Shown piece by piece: positions 25,144 to 34,512 of a stretch of DNA of 64,000 bases. The number at the start of each line of letters is the position of its first letter. Position 1 is the first letter of the stretch. This DNA is from Rahnella aquatilis CIP 78.65 = ATCC 33071 (GTDB lineage: Bacteria; Pseudomonadota; Gammaproteobacteria; Enterobacterales; Enterobacteriaceae): assembly GCF_000241955.1 (NCBI RefSeq), contig NC_016818.1, forward strand, positions 1,426,001-1,490,000. Reading direction: 5' to 3'. The position numbers were made by a program, and so were the translations under genes. Under the pieces are notes generated by a model that did no database searches, was not told the DNA's origin, and saw nothing but the letters and a program-made list of their open reading frames with translations.

Positions 25144-26925
25144 TCAGTTTGCCAGGAAGCGTTTTTCATCTGTCAGCACCTGGAGCAGCAAACCCAGTTC
25201 CGGTTTCTGATTTTTAATCCGCTTGCCGTTAATGTCAAAGGCGCGGTAATCACCGTTACTTTCCAGCTCCAGCGTCTGGTCCGGGGTGGTGATCACCAGC
25301 GTACCGTCATCGCTGGTCGTGACCCAGTTATGACGTCGCTTGGCGGCGAACAAATCTTCGCCCTGCGAGTAATCCGCCGGAGCCGTTGTCGCGTGCAACA
25401 GACGTTGCATCAGCGTGGTCATCACATCAGCATGATCCGTCAGCTTATCGATATTCTGCGCCGGTGTGCCCGGCCAGTGAATGATCAGCGGAACCTGTAA
25501 CTGGCGACGGTTCATTGCATTGCCTGAACCCCATGTCCCGTTCTCGTTGAATTCAATACCGTGTGAGGCGGTAATGACGACCACCGTTTTATCCAGCTCC
25601 CCGCGATCTTTTAACGACTGCAGGATGGCTTTGATTTGGTCATCCACATCCTGTGCACCGTTCTGGTAACGACGAATAAAGGTGTTACCGGTTGGCACAC
25701 TGGCCCCGTCCTGACGCAATGCGCTGCTGATCCCGTTCAGGTTCATGTAGGAGAACCACGGGCCGTTGCCTACGCCATTCAGCCATTGCTGCCACTGGTA
25801 GACGGTTTGCTGGTCAGTTTGTTTGACCGGCGGCGGCAAGGTGAAATCGGTCAGTAATGCCTGACGGTACAGCGGACTGTTAAAACCGTCTGAAGCAAAT
25901 AAACCGAATTCGTAACCTTGTTGTTCCAGCGACGACACCAGCGCAGAAGGTTTTCGCGCCGCCAGAATGCCCTGCATATAGCTCGGCGAAATCCCATAGA
26001 ACAGGCTGAACTGCCCGGTGTCATTACGGTTTCCGGAACTGAAATGCTGATCAAAACGAATGTTATGTTTGGCGAAATCGCTGAGCGCTGGCATGTCTTT
26101 ATCCAGCGTGGTGGTATGAACACCATCGAGCACGACCATCAGCAAATTATACTTCGAGCCGGTTTTCGCAAAGCTGATGTTGTTCAGCGGGTATTCCACT
26201 GCCAGCGCTTCAGGATTGCCTTGTTCTATCAGCCGTTTCTGGTATTCCCCGGCATTCAGCAGGCCGTGTTTTTCGAGGAATTTGCGTGCCGTCATCGGAT
26301 ACGACAGCGGCAGATTCGCACGCTGCATGGTGATCGGACGATAGAAGTTGGCATCCGCCCAGATGTACATCAGGTGCGAAGCAAAGAAACTGCTTATAAA
26401 CAGCACCACAATCGGTTTGGCGAAATTGCGGCGGTTGAGGCTGCGCAGCTTCTGCCAAGCCCAGGTACCAAACAGCATTTCGAGCAGGAATATCACCGGC
26501 ACAGCGATAAACATCAGCTGCCAGTCACGCGCCATTTCGCCCTGACCGGGATTGACCACCAGTTCCCACACAACCGGATTAATATGCAGGTGGAAACGGG
26601 TAAAGACTTCGGTATCCACCAGGAGCAGTGTCAGCCCGGTGGTAGCCAGAATGGCGGATAAGAACCGCAGCAGGCGTTGCGACATCACCACAAAGGTGAG
26701 TGGGAAGATGATCAGCAGATACGCCGCAAAACCGATAAAGCTGAAATGCCCAAGCCAGCTGACCAGCGCGTAAATACGCCCCTGCAATGAAGAAGGCCAG
26801 TCGGAAACAAACAGGTAGCGGCTGCCGATCCCCAGGATGAGCAGGATATTAAACAGGGCGAACCAGTGGCCCCAGCTGATCATCTGGGATACTTTTTCGC
26901 GATAGCGCTGACGATTTGTCACCAT
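25144..26925 (-). CDS. yejM: YejM (PbgA/LapC), inner-membrane regulator of LPS synthesis
   Basis: 593 residues, collinear with E. coli YejM from MVTNRQRYREKVSQM to LLLQVLTDEKRFLAN. Five N-terminal membrane spans (about residues 17-190) are followed by a linker and a periplasmic alkaline-phosphatase/sulfatase-like domain (NLLMVVLDGVHTTT, FSLFYGISPSYMQGIL, VPLIIHWPGTPAQ). Known role: senses periplasmic lipid A and controls LpxC turnover through LapB and FtsH; essential in E. coli. Directly follows yejL on the same strand. Confidence 0.97.
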   Translation of the reverse strand: MVTNRQRYREKVSQMISWGHWFALFNILLILGIGSRYLFVSDWPSSLQGRIYALVSWLGHFSFIGFAAYLLIIFPLTFVVMSQRLLRFLSAILATTGLTLLLVDTEVFTRFHLHINPVVWELVVNPGQGEMARDWQLMFIAVPVIFLLEMLFGTWAWQKLRSLNRRNFAKPIVVLFISSFFASHLMYIWADANFYRPITMQRANLPLSYPMTARKFLEKHGLLNAGEYQKRLIEQGNPEALAVEYPLNNISFAKTGSKYNLLMVVLDGVHTTTLDKDMPALSDFAKHNIRFDQHFSSGNRNDTGQFSLFYGISPSYMQGILAARKPSALVSSLEQQGYEFGLFASDGFNSPLYRQALLTDFTLPPPVKQTDQQTVYQWQQWLNGVGNGPWFSYMNLNGISSALRQDGASVPTGNTFIRRYQNGAQDVDDQIKAILQSLKDRGELDKTVVVITASHGIEFNENGTWGSGNAMNRRQLQVPLIIHWPGTPAQNIDKLTDHADVMTTLMQRLLHATTAPADYSQGEDLFAAKRRHNWVTTSDDGTLVITTPDQTLELESNGDYRAFDINGKRIKNQKPELGLLLQVLTDEKRFLAN

Positions 26926-26949
26926 GAGAGGGTTTGGGCAAGTTGTGAA

Positions 26950-27177
26950 TTAATGGGCTTTATCTTCTCTTATCGACGCTTGCAACGCTTTCGCAAAGGA
27001 CTGCGACAAGGCTTTACGCTGTGCAGGAGCGACGCTGGTATTAATAAGGTTTGTCACCATATTGCCCAGAACCATCAGAGACAGGTCTGTCGGCGCGCGG
27101 TGTTTTTCCAGAACTGTCGCCAGCTCGGAAAGCAGCTGTTCAACGTGTTCGTCACTGTAACGGGATGATTGTGCCAT
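26950..27177 (-). CDS. yejL: YejL, conserved UPF0352 small protein
   Basis: 75 residues from ATG at 27177 ([19 protein letters not shown]), equal in length and ends (REDKAH) to E. coli YejL. The upstream in-frame extension is not used in relatives. Central [20 protein letters not shown] is the family signature. All-helical, probably dimeric, function unknown. Lies 24 bp upstream of yejM, likely one transcript. Confidence 0.95.
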   Translation of the reverse strand: MAQSSRYSDEHVEQLLSELATVLEKHRAPTDLSLMVLGNMVTNLINTSVAPAQRKALSQSFAKALQASIREDKAH

Positions 27178-27355
27178 AGAGTATTGTGCTTCTTGATCTG
27201 ACAAAGTCCAATATCTTAGCCGATCACAGACTCACTTTCCGCATTTTTATAATCCCTTCATACTTCGGGTTGCGGCTTCGTCGCTTCGGTGTTTGAATAC
27301 GCCCCGCAGACAAACCCTTCTTGCACGGCTGCAATTCTTACAGGAGAAAATCCCC

Positions 27356-28360
27356 ATGAGTCTGGATCTTGAGCAGATCGCTCTGCACCAGTTGAACAAA
27401 CGTGATGAGCAAACGCTGGATGTTGTGCTGCGTGATACGCTTCTGACGCCCAATGCTGCCGTTGATGAAATGATGGCAGAACTGCACCGTGTTTACAGTG
27501 CAAAAAGCAAAGCGTACGGTCTGTTCAATGAAGACAGCGAGCTGGCAGTCGCATTACGCAGTTGCCGCAAAGGGGACGACGATTTCCTGTCATTCAGCCG
27601 CGCTGCCACGGGGCGTCTGCGTGACGAACTGGCGAAATACCCGTTTGCCGAAGGCGGCGTGGTGCTTTTCTGCCATTACCGTTTCCTGGCAGTCGAATAT
27701 TTACTGGTTGCCGTGCTCAACAGCCGCAGCAGTATGCGTGTCAATGAACAGCTGGATGTCAGCAGCATTCACTATCTCGACATCAATCATGCGGATATTG
27801 TGGCGCGCATTGATCTGACGGAATGGGAAACCAATCCGGAATCGACCCGTTACCTCACCTTCCTGAAAGGCCGGGTAGGGCGCAAAGTCTCTGACTTCTT
27901 TATGGATTTTCTCGGCGCATCCGAAGGTCTGGATACCAAGGCGCAGAACCGTGGCCTGTTGCAGGCCGTTGACGACTTTTGTACTGAAGCGCAGCTCGAT
28001 AAAAACGAGCGTCAGAACTACCGTCAGCAAGTTTATACCTACTGCAACGAGCAGTTACAGGCGGGCGAAGAGATCGCGCTGGATGATTTGTCCGAAGAAC
28101 TGCCGCCGTGGAATGACAAGAAATTTAAAGAATTTACTCAGGAGCAGGGTTATCAGCTGGAGGAAACCTTCCCGGCCGACCGCAGCACCTTGCGTCAGCT
28201 GACCAAATTCGCCGGCAGCGGCGGTGGTCTGAGTATTAACTTTGACGCCATGCTGATGGGCGAACGCATTTTCTGGGATCCGGCCACGGATACCCTGACC
28301 ATCAAAGGCACACCACCGAATTTGCGGGATCAGTTGCAGCGTAAAGCGGGTCATAAATAA
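27356..28360 (+). CDS. yejK: YejK (NdpA), nucleoid-associated protein
   Basis: 334 residues from ATG at 27356 ([19 protein letters not shown]), chosen by match to the E. coli start and a CAGGAG ribosome site; upstream in-frame codons are ignored. Conserved blocks include [39 protein letters not shown] and the C-terminal [11 protein letters not shown]. Known as a nucleoid-associated protein that interacts with topoisomerase. Divergent from yejL. Confidence 0.97.
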   Translation: MSLDLEQIALHQLNKRDEQTLDVVLRDTLLTPNAAVDEMMAELHRVYSAKSKAYGLFNEDSELAVALRSCRKGDDDFLSFSRAATGRLRDELAKYPFAEGGVVLFCHYRFLAVEYLLVAVLNSRSSMRVNEQLDVSSIHYLDINHADIVARIDLTEWETNPESTRYLTFLKGRVGRKVSDFFMDFLGASEGLDTKAQNRGLLQAVDDFCTEAQLDKNERQNYRQQVYTYCNEQLQAGEEIALDDLSEELPPWNDKKFKEFTQEQGYQLEETFPADRSTLRQLTKFAGSGGGLSINFDAMLMGERIFWDPATDTLTIKGTPPNLRDQLQRKAGHK

Positions 28361-28362
28361 TC

Positions 28363-28388
28363 GCTCCCTCCCCTGCGAAGGGGAGGCG
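28363..28388. repeat. REP-like palindrome, copy 3
   Basis: CTCCCTCCCC and GGGGAGG around TGCGAA, 2 bp after the yejK stop. Confidence 0.75.
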
Positions 28389-28410
28389 CAAATCAGAATA
28401 GCGCCCAATA

Positions 28411-28437
28411 AAAAACGCCGCATAAGCGGCGTTCTTT
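28411..28437. terminator. Bidirectional terminator between yejK and rplY
   Basis: Stem AACGCCGC / GCGGCGTT with A-run on the left and CTTTATT on the right; it serves rplY on the minus strand best. Confidence 0.8.
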
Positions 28438-28483
28438 ATTTGTTCTCGCACGGCGTCCCGATGCGCAACAACTCAGTCAGCGA

Positions 28484-28774
28484 TTAAACGCGAACGAAGT
28501 CAATGTGAGCCAGTTTTGGCTTGAACGGGTGACGCTGTACAGCCTGAACTTTAACTTTGGTTTCTTTACCGTCGATAACCAGAGTAATAGCTTCAGAGTA
28601 GAACTCCGCTCTAACTTCCATGTTCTTAACAGAATCATGGTCCAGTTTGATAGAAACCGGAGCAGCTGAGCCACCGTAAACGATAGCCGGGAATTTGTTT
28701 TCTGTACGCAGGCGGCGGCTCGCACCTTTGCCCTGCTCGTCCTGTGGACGTACTTCTACATTGATAGTGATCAT
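28484..28774 (-). CDS. rplY: Ribosomal protein bL25
   Basis: 96 residues from ATG at 28774 ([20 protein letters not shown]) to [11 protein letters not shown]; single-domain short form as in E. coli (94 residues). Binds 5S rRNA in the 50S subunit. The open frame extends upstream but only this start matches the family. Confidence 0.97.
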   Translation of the reverse strand: MITINVEVRPQDEQGKGASRRLRTENKFPAIVYGGSAAPVSIKLDHDSVKNMEVRAEFYSEAITLVIDGKETKVKVQAVQRHPFKPKLAHIDFVRV

Positions 28775-28934
28775 TGTATGTTTCTCTATTAGAACTACTT
28801 CTAAAATGTGCCCCGCCACCTGCGACCGAGTGACGAGTTGAGTACTGCGGCTTTCACACAAGGCGAAAGCGGGCGGTATGATACCGGAGTCGGCGCGCAG
28901 CAACAACGAATAATTACCGATTTGATCATCCCTG

Positions 28935-30698
28935 TTACCCGCGCAGTTCATTCGCGCGCCGGTAGCGGCCTTCATAATCGAACACTTTTTCCCGCACCTG
29001 CCAGAACTGGCCTTTCATGCGCGCCACCACAAAATCAGGATGGCGCAATAAAATCTGCTTCGCGATGATATCCGCTGCGCTATTCCATTCCAAAGGCACG
29101 CCCGGTGCGCGCTGGTGCGGACGCAGGAAGTTATGCAGAAACGCCAGGCGCTGTGCAGGCGTTTGCAGACGAAAGCGCTCAGAAACGTCAGCGCCGTCTT
29201 CATCGTAATAGGTAATTTTCAGCCATTCCCCTTTGTCATCACGACCGTTTTCCAGATTCATACCACCGCAGCGCAATACCAGCGCATCTTTCAGACGCAG
29301 TGCGGCTTTCAGCATGTCATCGGGGTCGACCAGAATTTCCTGACACTGATGGCAACGCCGAGCGGCGATATCATTTTCTGCACCACAGTGCGGACAGCTC
29401 TTAAAGCGGAAGCGGAAATCGCATTGCTCACGGTTGCCTTCATCATCTTCCAGCACGCCCTGACAACGGCGGCCAAAATGCTCGATGATGGTGCCGTCTT
29501 CGGTGGTTTTCCCCCAAAAAATATTGGCGAAACCGCAGGCCGGGCAGAATACCTGCACGGGCTTATTATCGCCCGCTGGCTTGTGGCTGCCGACTTCCGG
29601 CGTAAACAGGTCGTGCGGGTTTCCGGCGTAATCGAGGATCAGGCAATCCGTTTTGCCCGGTGAGAGCCGCAGCCCGCGACCGACAATTTGCTGATACAGA
29701 CTGACAGACTCAGTCGGGCGCAGGATGGCGATAAGATCCACGTGCGGTGCATCAAAGCCGGTGGTCAGCACGGATACATTCACCAGATAGCGTAACTGCT
29801 GAGCTTTAAAAGCGGTGATCAGCCGGTCACGTTCTACCGCGTGAGTTTGCGCGCTGATCAGCGCCGCTTCGCCTGCGGGCAGCAGACCAAAAATCTCACC
29901 TGCATGTTCTACCGTAGAGGCAAAAATCATCACCCCTTTGCGGTCCTGTGCGAATTCAATAATCTGGCTGATGATGTGCGGCGTAATGCGCTTTTGCTGA
30001 CGCAGTTCGTCATTCAGATCGGCTTCGCTGAACAGACCATTACTGTTGGCCTGCAGGCGGCTGAAATCATAACTGACCACCGGCATATCGAGCCGTTCGG
30101 GTGGCACCAGAAAGCCGTTTTTGATCATATAACGCAACGGCAGTTCATAGATGCAGTCACGGAACAGGCTGTTGGCATCGCCGCGCACAATACCCTGATG
30201 GTGATACTGATAAATCCAGCCTTTGCCAAGCCGGTAGGGCGTGGCAGTCAGGCCGAGCAGCCGCAGGCGCGGGTTTTGTGCTTTGAGATGGCCGATGATT
30301 TGCTGATACTGACTGTTGTCATCGTCGGAAATACGGTGACATTCATCGACAATCAGCAGGGAAAACTCACCGCTGAACGCCGCCAGGTTAGGCGCGACGG
30401 ACTGCACGCTGCCAAACACCACTTTGCCGCTGCTTTGTTTCAGGTTCAGACCGGCGGCGAAAATATCCGCTTCCAGCCCGTAGGAAAGGTATTTGCTGTG
30501 GTTTTGCGCCACCAGCTCTTTGACGTGGGCGAGCACCAGCACACGTCCGCGAGCAACGCGCGCCAGTTCGGCGATCACCAGACTTTTTCCCGCACCGGTC
30601 GGCAACACAATGACGGCCGGTTCGTCATGCTGGCGGAAATGACGCAGCGTGGCATCCACGGCATCTTGCTGGTAGGGGCGGAGGGTAAAAGCAGTCAC
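28935..30698 (-). CDS. radD: RadD (YejH), superfamily 2 ATPase in DNA repair
   Basis: 587 residues if GTG at 30698 is the start, which places [16 protein letters not shown] like E. coli. An ATG at 30731 would add 11 poorly conserved residues. Helicase motifs: Walker [13 protein letters not shown] box, [10 protein letters not shown], and motif [19 protein letters not shown]-terminal Cys-rich segment (CPACG, CPHCG, CHQC) forms the zinc site. Known role: radiation resistance and processing of recombination intermediates with RecA. Confidence 0.95.
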   Translation of the reverse strand: MTAFTLRPYQQDAVDATLRHFRQHDEPAVIVLPTGAGKSLVIAELARVARGRVLVLAHVKELVAQNHSKYLSYGLEADIFAAGLNLKQSSGKVVFGSVQSVAPNLAAFSGEFSLLIVDECHRISDDDNSQYQQIIGHLKAQNPRLRLLGLTATPYRLGKGWIYQYHHQGIVRGDANSLFRDCIYELPLRYMIKNGFLVPPERLDMPVVSYDFSRLQANSNGLFSEADLNDELRQQKRITPHIISQIIEFAQDRKGVMIFASTVEHAGEIFGLLPAGEAALISAQTHAVERDRLITAFKAQQLRYLVNVSVLTTGFDAPHVDLIAILRPTESVSLYQQIVGRGLRLSPGKTDCLILDYAGNPHDLFTPEVGSHKPAGDNKPVQVFCPACGFANIFWGKTTEDGTIIEHFGRRCQGVLEDDEGNREQCDFRFRFKSCPHCGAENDIAARRCHQCQEILVDPDDMLKAALRLKDALVLRCGGMNLENGRDDKGEWLKITYYDEDGADVSERFRLQTPAQRLAFLHNFLRPHQRAPGVPLEWNSAADIIAKQILLRHPDFVVARMKGQFWQVREKVFDYEGRYRRANELRG

Positions 30699-31030
30699 GC
30701 GATGATCACCTGTTGATTTTCCGGTTAACAACCCTGTTTATAAAAACAGTAATGCAGTATGCCAAGAAATCTGCCCGATGGCGATGAGCAAAGAAATCAT
30801 CTGCCATGAATCTTTAGCCTGCTTATTTTCCTTCTTCCTTACAGGATGCGCGGCTATACTAATGTGCTCAATGCGGCAGTGTTTCTGCCCCCCCGAAGTA
30901 ATAATAACTCTTTGCAATTATTACGAAACGAACAAACCTGAACCCTGTCAGTTGCAATATTGCGACGGCGGGGTCTTGTGTTTTATCAGTAACGCGATCA
31001 CTCAGATCGCCATGAAGGCAAGTTGATCCA
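30699..31030. other. 332-bp divergent promoter region radD / rsuA
   Basis: Carries the two divergent promoters. An open frame 30778-31026 (82 codons, nine Cys, starting MAMSKEIICHESL) lies here but lacks a ribosome site and family signature, so it is not called. No strong hairpin seen. Confidence 0.5.
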
Positions 31031-31738
31031 ATGCGTCTGGACAAGTTTCTCTCTCAGCAATTAGGCGTAAGCCGCGCGCTGGTTTTGCGCGAACTGCGTA
31101 ACAAACGTGTCACCGTAGACGGTGAAATCGTCAAAACCGGCTCAATGAAAATCAGCCCTGAACAGCGCGTCGAATTTGATGGCAATGTGCTGGATCAAAT
31201 TACCGGCCCGCGTTATTTCATGCTCAACAAACCGCAGGGGTATGTGTGCTCCACCGATGATCCGGATCACCCGACCGTGCTGTATTTCCTCGAAGAACCC
31301 GTTGCCTACAAACTGCATGCGGCGGGGCGTCTGGATATCGACACTACCGGTCTGGTGCTGATGACCGACGATGGTCAGTGGTCACACCGCATCACCTCGC
31401 CGCGCCATCACTGTGAAAAAACCTATCTGGTGACACTCGAACATCCGCTGGCTGACGACACCGCCGCGCAGTTTGAAGCGGGCGTACAATTGCATAACGA
31501 AGATTCCCTGACCAAACCGGCACAGCTCGAAAAAATTGAAGATTGTCTGGTGCGTCTTACCCTCAGTGAAGGCCGTTACCATCAGGTAAAACGCATGTTT
31601 GCTGCGGTCGGTAACCGGGTGATTGCGCTGCACCGTGAGCGCATCGGCGAGATTGTGATGGATGAAGATTTGGAACCGGGTCAGTATCGTCCGTTAACGG
31701 AGCAGGAAGTGGCCAGCGTTGGCGTTCCTTCGCGATAG
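31031..31738 (+). CDS. rsuA: 16S rRNA pseudouridine-516 synthase
   Basis: 235 residues. N-terminal S4 RNA-binding domain ([20 protein letters not shown]) and pseudouridine-synthase domain with the catalytic-Asp motif [18 protein letters not shown]-terminal [15 protein letters not shown] is typical of the RsuA family. Isomerises U516 of 16S rRNA before assembly completes. bcr follows 26 bp downstream as in E. coli. Confidence 0.96.
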   Translation: MRLDKFLSQQLGVSRALVLRELRNKRVTVDGEIVKTGSMKISPEQRVEFDGNVLDQITGPRYFMLNKPQGYVCSTDDPDHPTVLYFLEEPVAYKLHAAGRLDIDTTGLVLMTDDGQWSHRITSPRHHCEKTYLVTLEHPLADDTAAQFEAGVQLHNEDSLTKPAQLEKIEDCLVRLTLSEGRYHQVKRMFAAVGNRVIALHRERIGEIVMDEDLEPGQYRPLTEQEVASVGVPSR

Positions 31739-31764
31739 TTTTTTTCTAACTGGAGCAGCGTAAA

Positions 31765-32964
31765 GTGCAAGAAAAACCGGTCTCCCACGTCGGACTGATT
31801 TTCATCCTGGGACTGATATCGATGCTGATGCCTCTGGCCATCGATATGTATCTGCCAAGTATGCCCGTCATTGCGCAGGAATATGGTGTTCCGGCAGGCA
31901 GCGTGCAAATGACGCTCAGTGCTTACGTGCTGGGGTTTGCGATAGGGCAGCTGTTTTACGGACCGATGGCGGACAGCCTCGGACGTAAGCCGGTTATTTT
32001 CTGGGGCGTGATGATCTTTGCCGTCGCGGCCGGTGCCTGTGCGCTGGCGCAATCTGTCGAGCAACTGGTCTGGATGCGTTTCCTGCACGGTCTGGCAGCC
32101 GCTGCTGCGAGTGTGGTCATCAACGCGCTGATGCGCGACATGTTCACCAAAGATGAATTCTCGCGAATGATGTCTTTTGTGGTCCTGGTGATGACGGTTG
32201 CGCCGCTGCTGGCACCGATGATCGGCGGTTTGCTGATGGCCATTTTCAGCTGGCACGCGATTTTCTGGGCGATGGCCATCGCCGCGCTGATTGCCGCGAC
32301 GCTGGTGGGCGTGTATATCAAAGAAACGCTGCCCAAAGAGCGGCGGCAAAAATTCCACCTGCGCACCAGCGTCGGCAATTTTGCTTCCCTGTTCCGTCAT
32401 AAACGTGTGCTCAGTTATATGCTGGCGAGTGGTTTCTCATTTGCCGGGATGTTCTCTTTCCTCAGCGCCGGTCCGTTTGTGTACATCGAGCTTAATGGCG
32501 TTTCGCCGCAGAATTTCGGTTTTTACTTTGCGCTGAACATCGTCGCTCTGGTCATTCTGACACTCATCAACAGCCGTAATGTGCGCCGCACGGGCGCGGT
32601 GAAAATGTTCCGTTTCGGGTTGTTTGTGCAACTGACGATGGGGATGTGGCTGGTGATCGTCTGTACCTTCGGATTGCCGTTCTGGGCGATGGTGATTGGT
32701 GTGGCGGGGTACGTTGGTGTGATTGCGATGGTCACGTCTAATGCGATGGCCGTCATTATGGATGATTTCCCGCACATGGCCGGTACCGCCGCTTCTCTGG
32801 CCGGCACGATTCGTTTCGGCACCGGTGCGGCGATAGGTTCTGTGTTGTCACTGTTTACCGCGAAAAGCGCCTGGCCGATGGTGGGGTCGATGGCGTTCTG
32901 CATTCTGGCCGCCACGTTGTTGTATCTCTATGCCAGCCGTCCGGCGAAAGCAGTATCTGCATAA
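31765..32964 (+). CDS. bcr: Bcr, bicyclomycin/drug resistance MFS transporter
   Basis: 399 residues starting at GTG 31765 with GGAG upstream. Twelve membrane spans, Bcr/CflA family (drug:H+ antiporter-1). Motif A region [13 protein letters not shown] between helices 2 and 3 and motif C region [12 protein letters not shown] in helix 5. Exports bicyclomycin and some peptides or antibiotics in E. coli. Pairs with rsuA. Downstream lie two REP-like palindromes, the second split by an insertion sequence. Confidence 0.94.
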   Translation: MQEKPVSHVGLIFILGLISMLMPLAIDMYLPSMPVIAQEYGVPAGSVQMTLSAYVLGFAIGQLFYGPMADSLGRKPVIFWGVMIFAVAAGACALAQSVEQLVWMRFLHGLAAAAASVVINALMRDMFTKDEFSRMMSFVVLVMTVAPLLAPMIGGLLMAIFSWHAIFWAMAIAALIAATLVGVYIKETLPKERRQKFHLRTSVGNFASLFRHKRVLSYMLASGFSFAGMFSFLSAGPFVYIELNGVSPQNFGFYFALNIVALVILTLINSRNVRRTGAVKMFRFGLFVQLTMGMWLVIVCTFGLPFWAMVIGVAGYVGVIAMVTSNAMAVIMDDFPHMAGTAASLAGTIRFGTGAAIGSVLSLFTAKSAWPMVGSMAFCILAATLLYLYASRPAKAVSA

Positions 32965-32966
32965 CT

Positions 32967-32988
32967 TCCTCCCCCTTCGCAGGGGAGA
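32967..32988. repeat. REP-like palindrome, copy 4
   Basis: CCTCCCCC, loop TTCGCA, GGGGAG; directly after bcr. Confidence 0.75.
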
Positions 32989-33043
32989 AACAAAGTCCGG
33001 TTGGCCTGCTGATTTTACAGATGTCGAAGCAGGAATTCGGTCT

Positions 33044-33060
33044 GCTCCCTCCCCTTCGCA
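33044..33060. repeat. REP-like palindrome, copy 5, left half (split by IS)
   Basis: GCTCCCTCCCC plus TTCGCA. The right half, CGCAGGGGGAGGAGC, resumes at 34475-34489 after the insertion sequence. Removing the IS and one CGCA restores a normal copy. Confidence 0.85.
33057..33060. repeat. Target-site duplication CGCA (left)
   Basis: CGCA immediately before the IS is repeated at 34475-34478 immediately after it. Both copies derive from the palindrome loop TTCGCA. Confidence 0.85.
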
Positions 33061-33110
33061 TGAACTGAACCCCGAATGTTGGACGTTTTAATCCTCATTC
33101 GGAGTTTAGT

Positions 33111-33617
33111 ATGAAGTACGATTTTCAAATCAAAATGATAGCCGTCAGGCACTATCTTGACGGCCACGATGGCTTCAAAATTACCGCCCGCAAATATCAC
33201 GTTCCGGCATCCTCACTTCGTGCATGGACTGCTGCCTATCAATTTCACGGTGAGCAGGCTTTTCGTAAGGCGACTCGCATCTATTCCGAACAGTTTCGTG
33301 CTCATGTCGTCGATGTGACTCTTCGCGAACATCTTTCTATGCGTTCTGCCGCCGCCCGATTTAATATTGCTGATTATCAGACAATCAAACGCTGGATCCT
33401 GGCTGCTAAAAACTCAGCTTTTCCAGCTCTGAAAGAGAGGAATAACATGGCGCAGAAAACGCAAAAACCTGAGATAAAGCCTGAAGACATGACGCCTGCC
33501 GAGCTTCTGGAAGAGGTGCGCTATCTGCGTGCTGAACGCGCTTACAACGAAAAGCTCGACGCCCTGATGAAGTCAAAAACAGAACGGAAGAAAAAATCCA
33601 CGCCATCAGGGCATTAA
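33111..33617 (+). CDS. IS3-family transposase OrfA
   Basis: 168 residues with two N-terminal helix-turn-helix segments (DGFKITARKYHVPASSLRAW and MRSAAARFNIADYQTIKRW) that bind the IS ends, then a C-terminal coiled coil (LEEVRYLRAERAYNEKLDAL). Near its end, AAG followed by six A (33588-33596) is the likely -1 frameshift site that fuses it to OrfB. Length agrees with IS150 OrfA (about 170). Confidence 0.93.
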   Translation: MKYDFQIKMIAVRHYLDGHDGFKITARKYHVPASSLRAWTAAYQFHGEQAFRKATRIYSEQFRAHVVDVTLREHLSMRSAAARFNIADYQTIKRWILAAKNSAFPALKERNNMAQKTQKPEIKPEDMTPAELLEEVRYLRAERAYNEKLDALMKSKTERKKKSTPSGH

Positions 33618-34444
33618 TCGGAGAACACCGTCTCCAGGATCTGTTGAAATCTGCGAGGTTGCCACGAAGCACCTGGTACTGGTGGCAATCGCGGGAGCAA
33701 GCCGGGGATGACGTGACGTTATGTGACGCCATCGGGCAACTGGCCGTCCGCCACAAGCGGTGCTATGGCTATCGCCGCGTCACGTTAGAACTGCGCAATC
33801 AGGGCGTGCGGGTCAATCATAAAAAGGTGTTCCGCCTGATGCGGGAAATGGATGTACAGGCGCGGGTGCGGCCTAAAAAATACCGGAGTTATAAGGACGA
33901 TATCGGGATGGCGCCAGCGCCCAATCTGCTGAGACGGAAATTTAACGCCTCCGGACCGGGGGTAAAGCTGGTGACGGATGTTACCGAGTTCAATGTGGGC
34001 GGGGATAAACTGTATTTATCGCCGGTCATGGATTTATACAATGCAGAAATCATCGCGATGAGTATAGGTACGCGGCCGACTTTCGAGCTGACTGAAAAGA
34101 TGCTAAATGATTTACTTACATCAGGTTACGTCAGAAAAAAAGCCATTCTACATAGCGATCAGGGCTGGCAATATAGGATGCCTTCGTGGCAAAAAAGGCT
34201 CAAAGAGGCAGGGATAAGACAGAGCATGTCGCGAAAAGGCAATTGCTATGACAATGCCGCAATGGAAAGCTTTTTTGCGGTGTTGAAGACGGAGATGTTC
34301 CACGGTTATAAGTTCGAGAGCAGGGAAAAACTGGCTGAGTCGATAGAAGCGTATGTCGCTTACTATAACCACGATAGAATAAAGATGAAGTTGGGTGGAA
34401 TGAGTCCAGCAGATTACCGGACTCAAATGTTCCCCCTGCACTAA
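33592..34444 (+). CDS. IS3-family transposase OrfB (DDE integrase), made by -1 frameshift
   Basis: After the A6 slip the -1 frame continues KIHAIRALIGEHRLQDLLKS into the frame with the first ATG at 33644. The catalytic core is complete: first Asp in LVTDVTEF, second in ILHSDQGWQY, Glu in NAAMESFFAVLKTE with the following Lys. The end is RIKMKLGGMSPADYR. It works as the OrfAB fusion; the exact 5' boundary is given by the inferred slip site and is not a true start codon. Confidence 0.9.
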
Positions 34445-34474
34445 CCTGGTGTCCAAGTTTAGGGGTTCAGTCCA

Positions 34475-34489
34475 CGCAGGGGGAGGAGC
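34475..34489. repeat. REP-like palindrome, copy 5, right half with CGCA duplication
   Basis: CGCA (34475-34478) then GGGGGAGGAGC, the right arm of the palindrome interrupted by the IS. Confidence 0.85.
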
Positions 34490-34512
34490 TAAACCAGCAC
34501 CGTTTTGGATCA

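Larger units (their letters stand above)
33061..34474 (+). mobile_element. Complete IS3-family (IS150-subgroup-like) insertion sequence, 1414 bp
   Basis: Imperfect terminal inverted repeats (left TGAACTGAACCCC at 33061; right, read inward, TGGACTGAACCCC from 34474; 20 of 25 ends match) end in TG...CA. It is flanked by CGCA duplications. Two overlapping reading frames and an A6 slippery site are intact, so the copy may be active. It sits exactly in the loop of a REP-like palindrome, between bcr and an MFS gene, and disrupts no gene. Confidence 0.95.

Noticed and set aside
30778..31026. 82-codon Cys-rich frame just before rsuA
   Set aside because: No ribosome site or family signature; it fills a divergent promoter region and ends just before rsuA by chance.
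33644..34444. OrfB as an independently started gene at ATG 33644
   Set aside because: Conserved OrfB residues precede this ATG in the same frame, and an A6 slip site joins it to OrfA.
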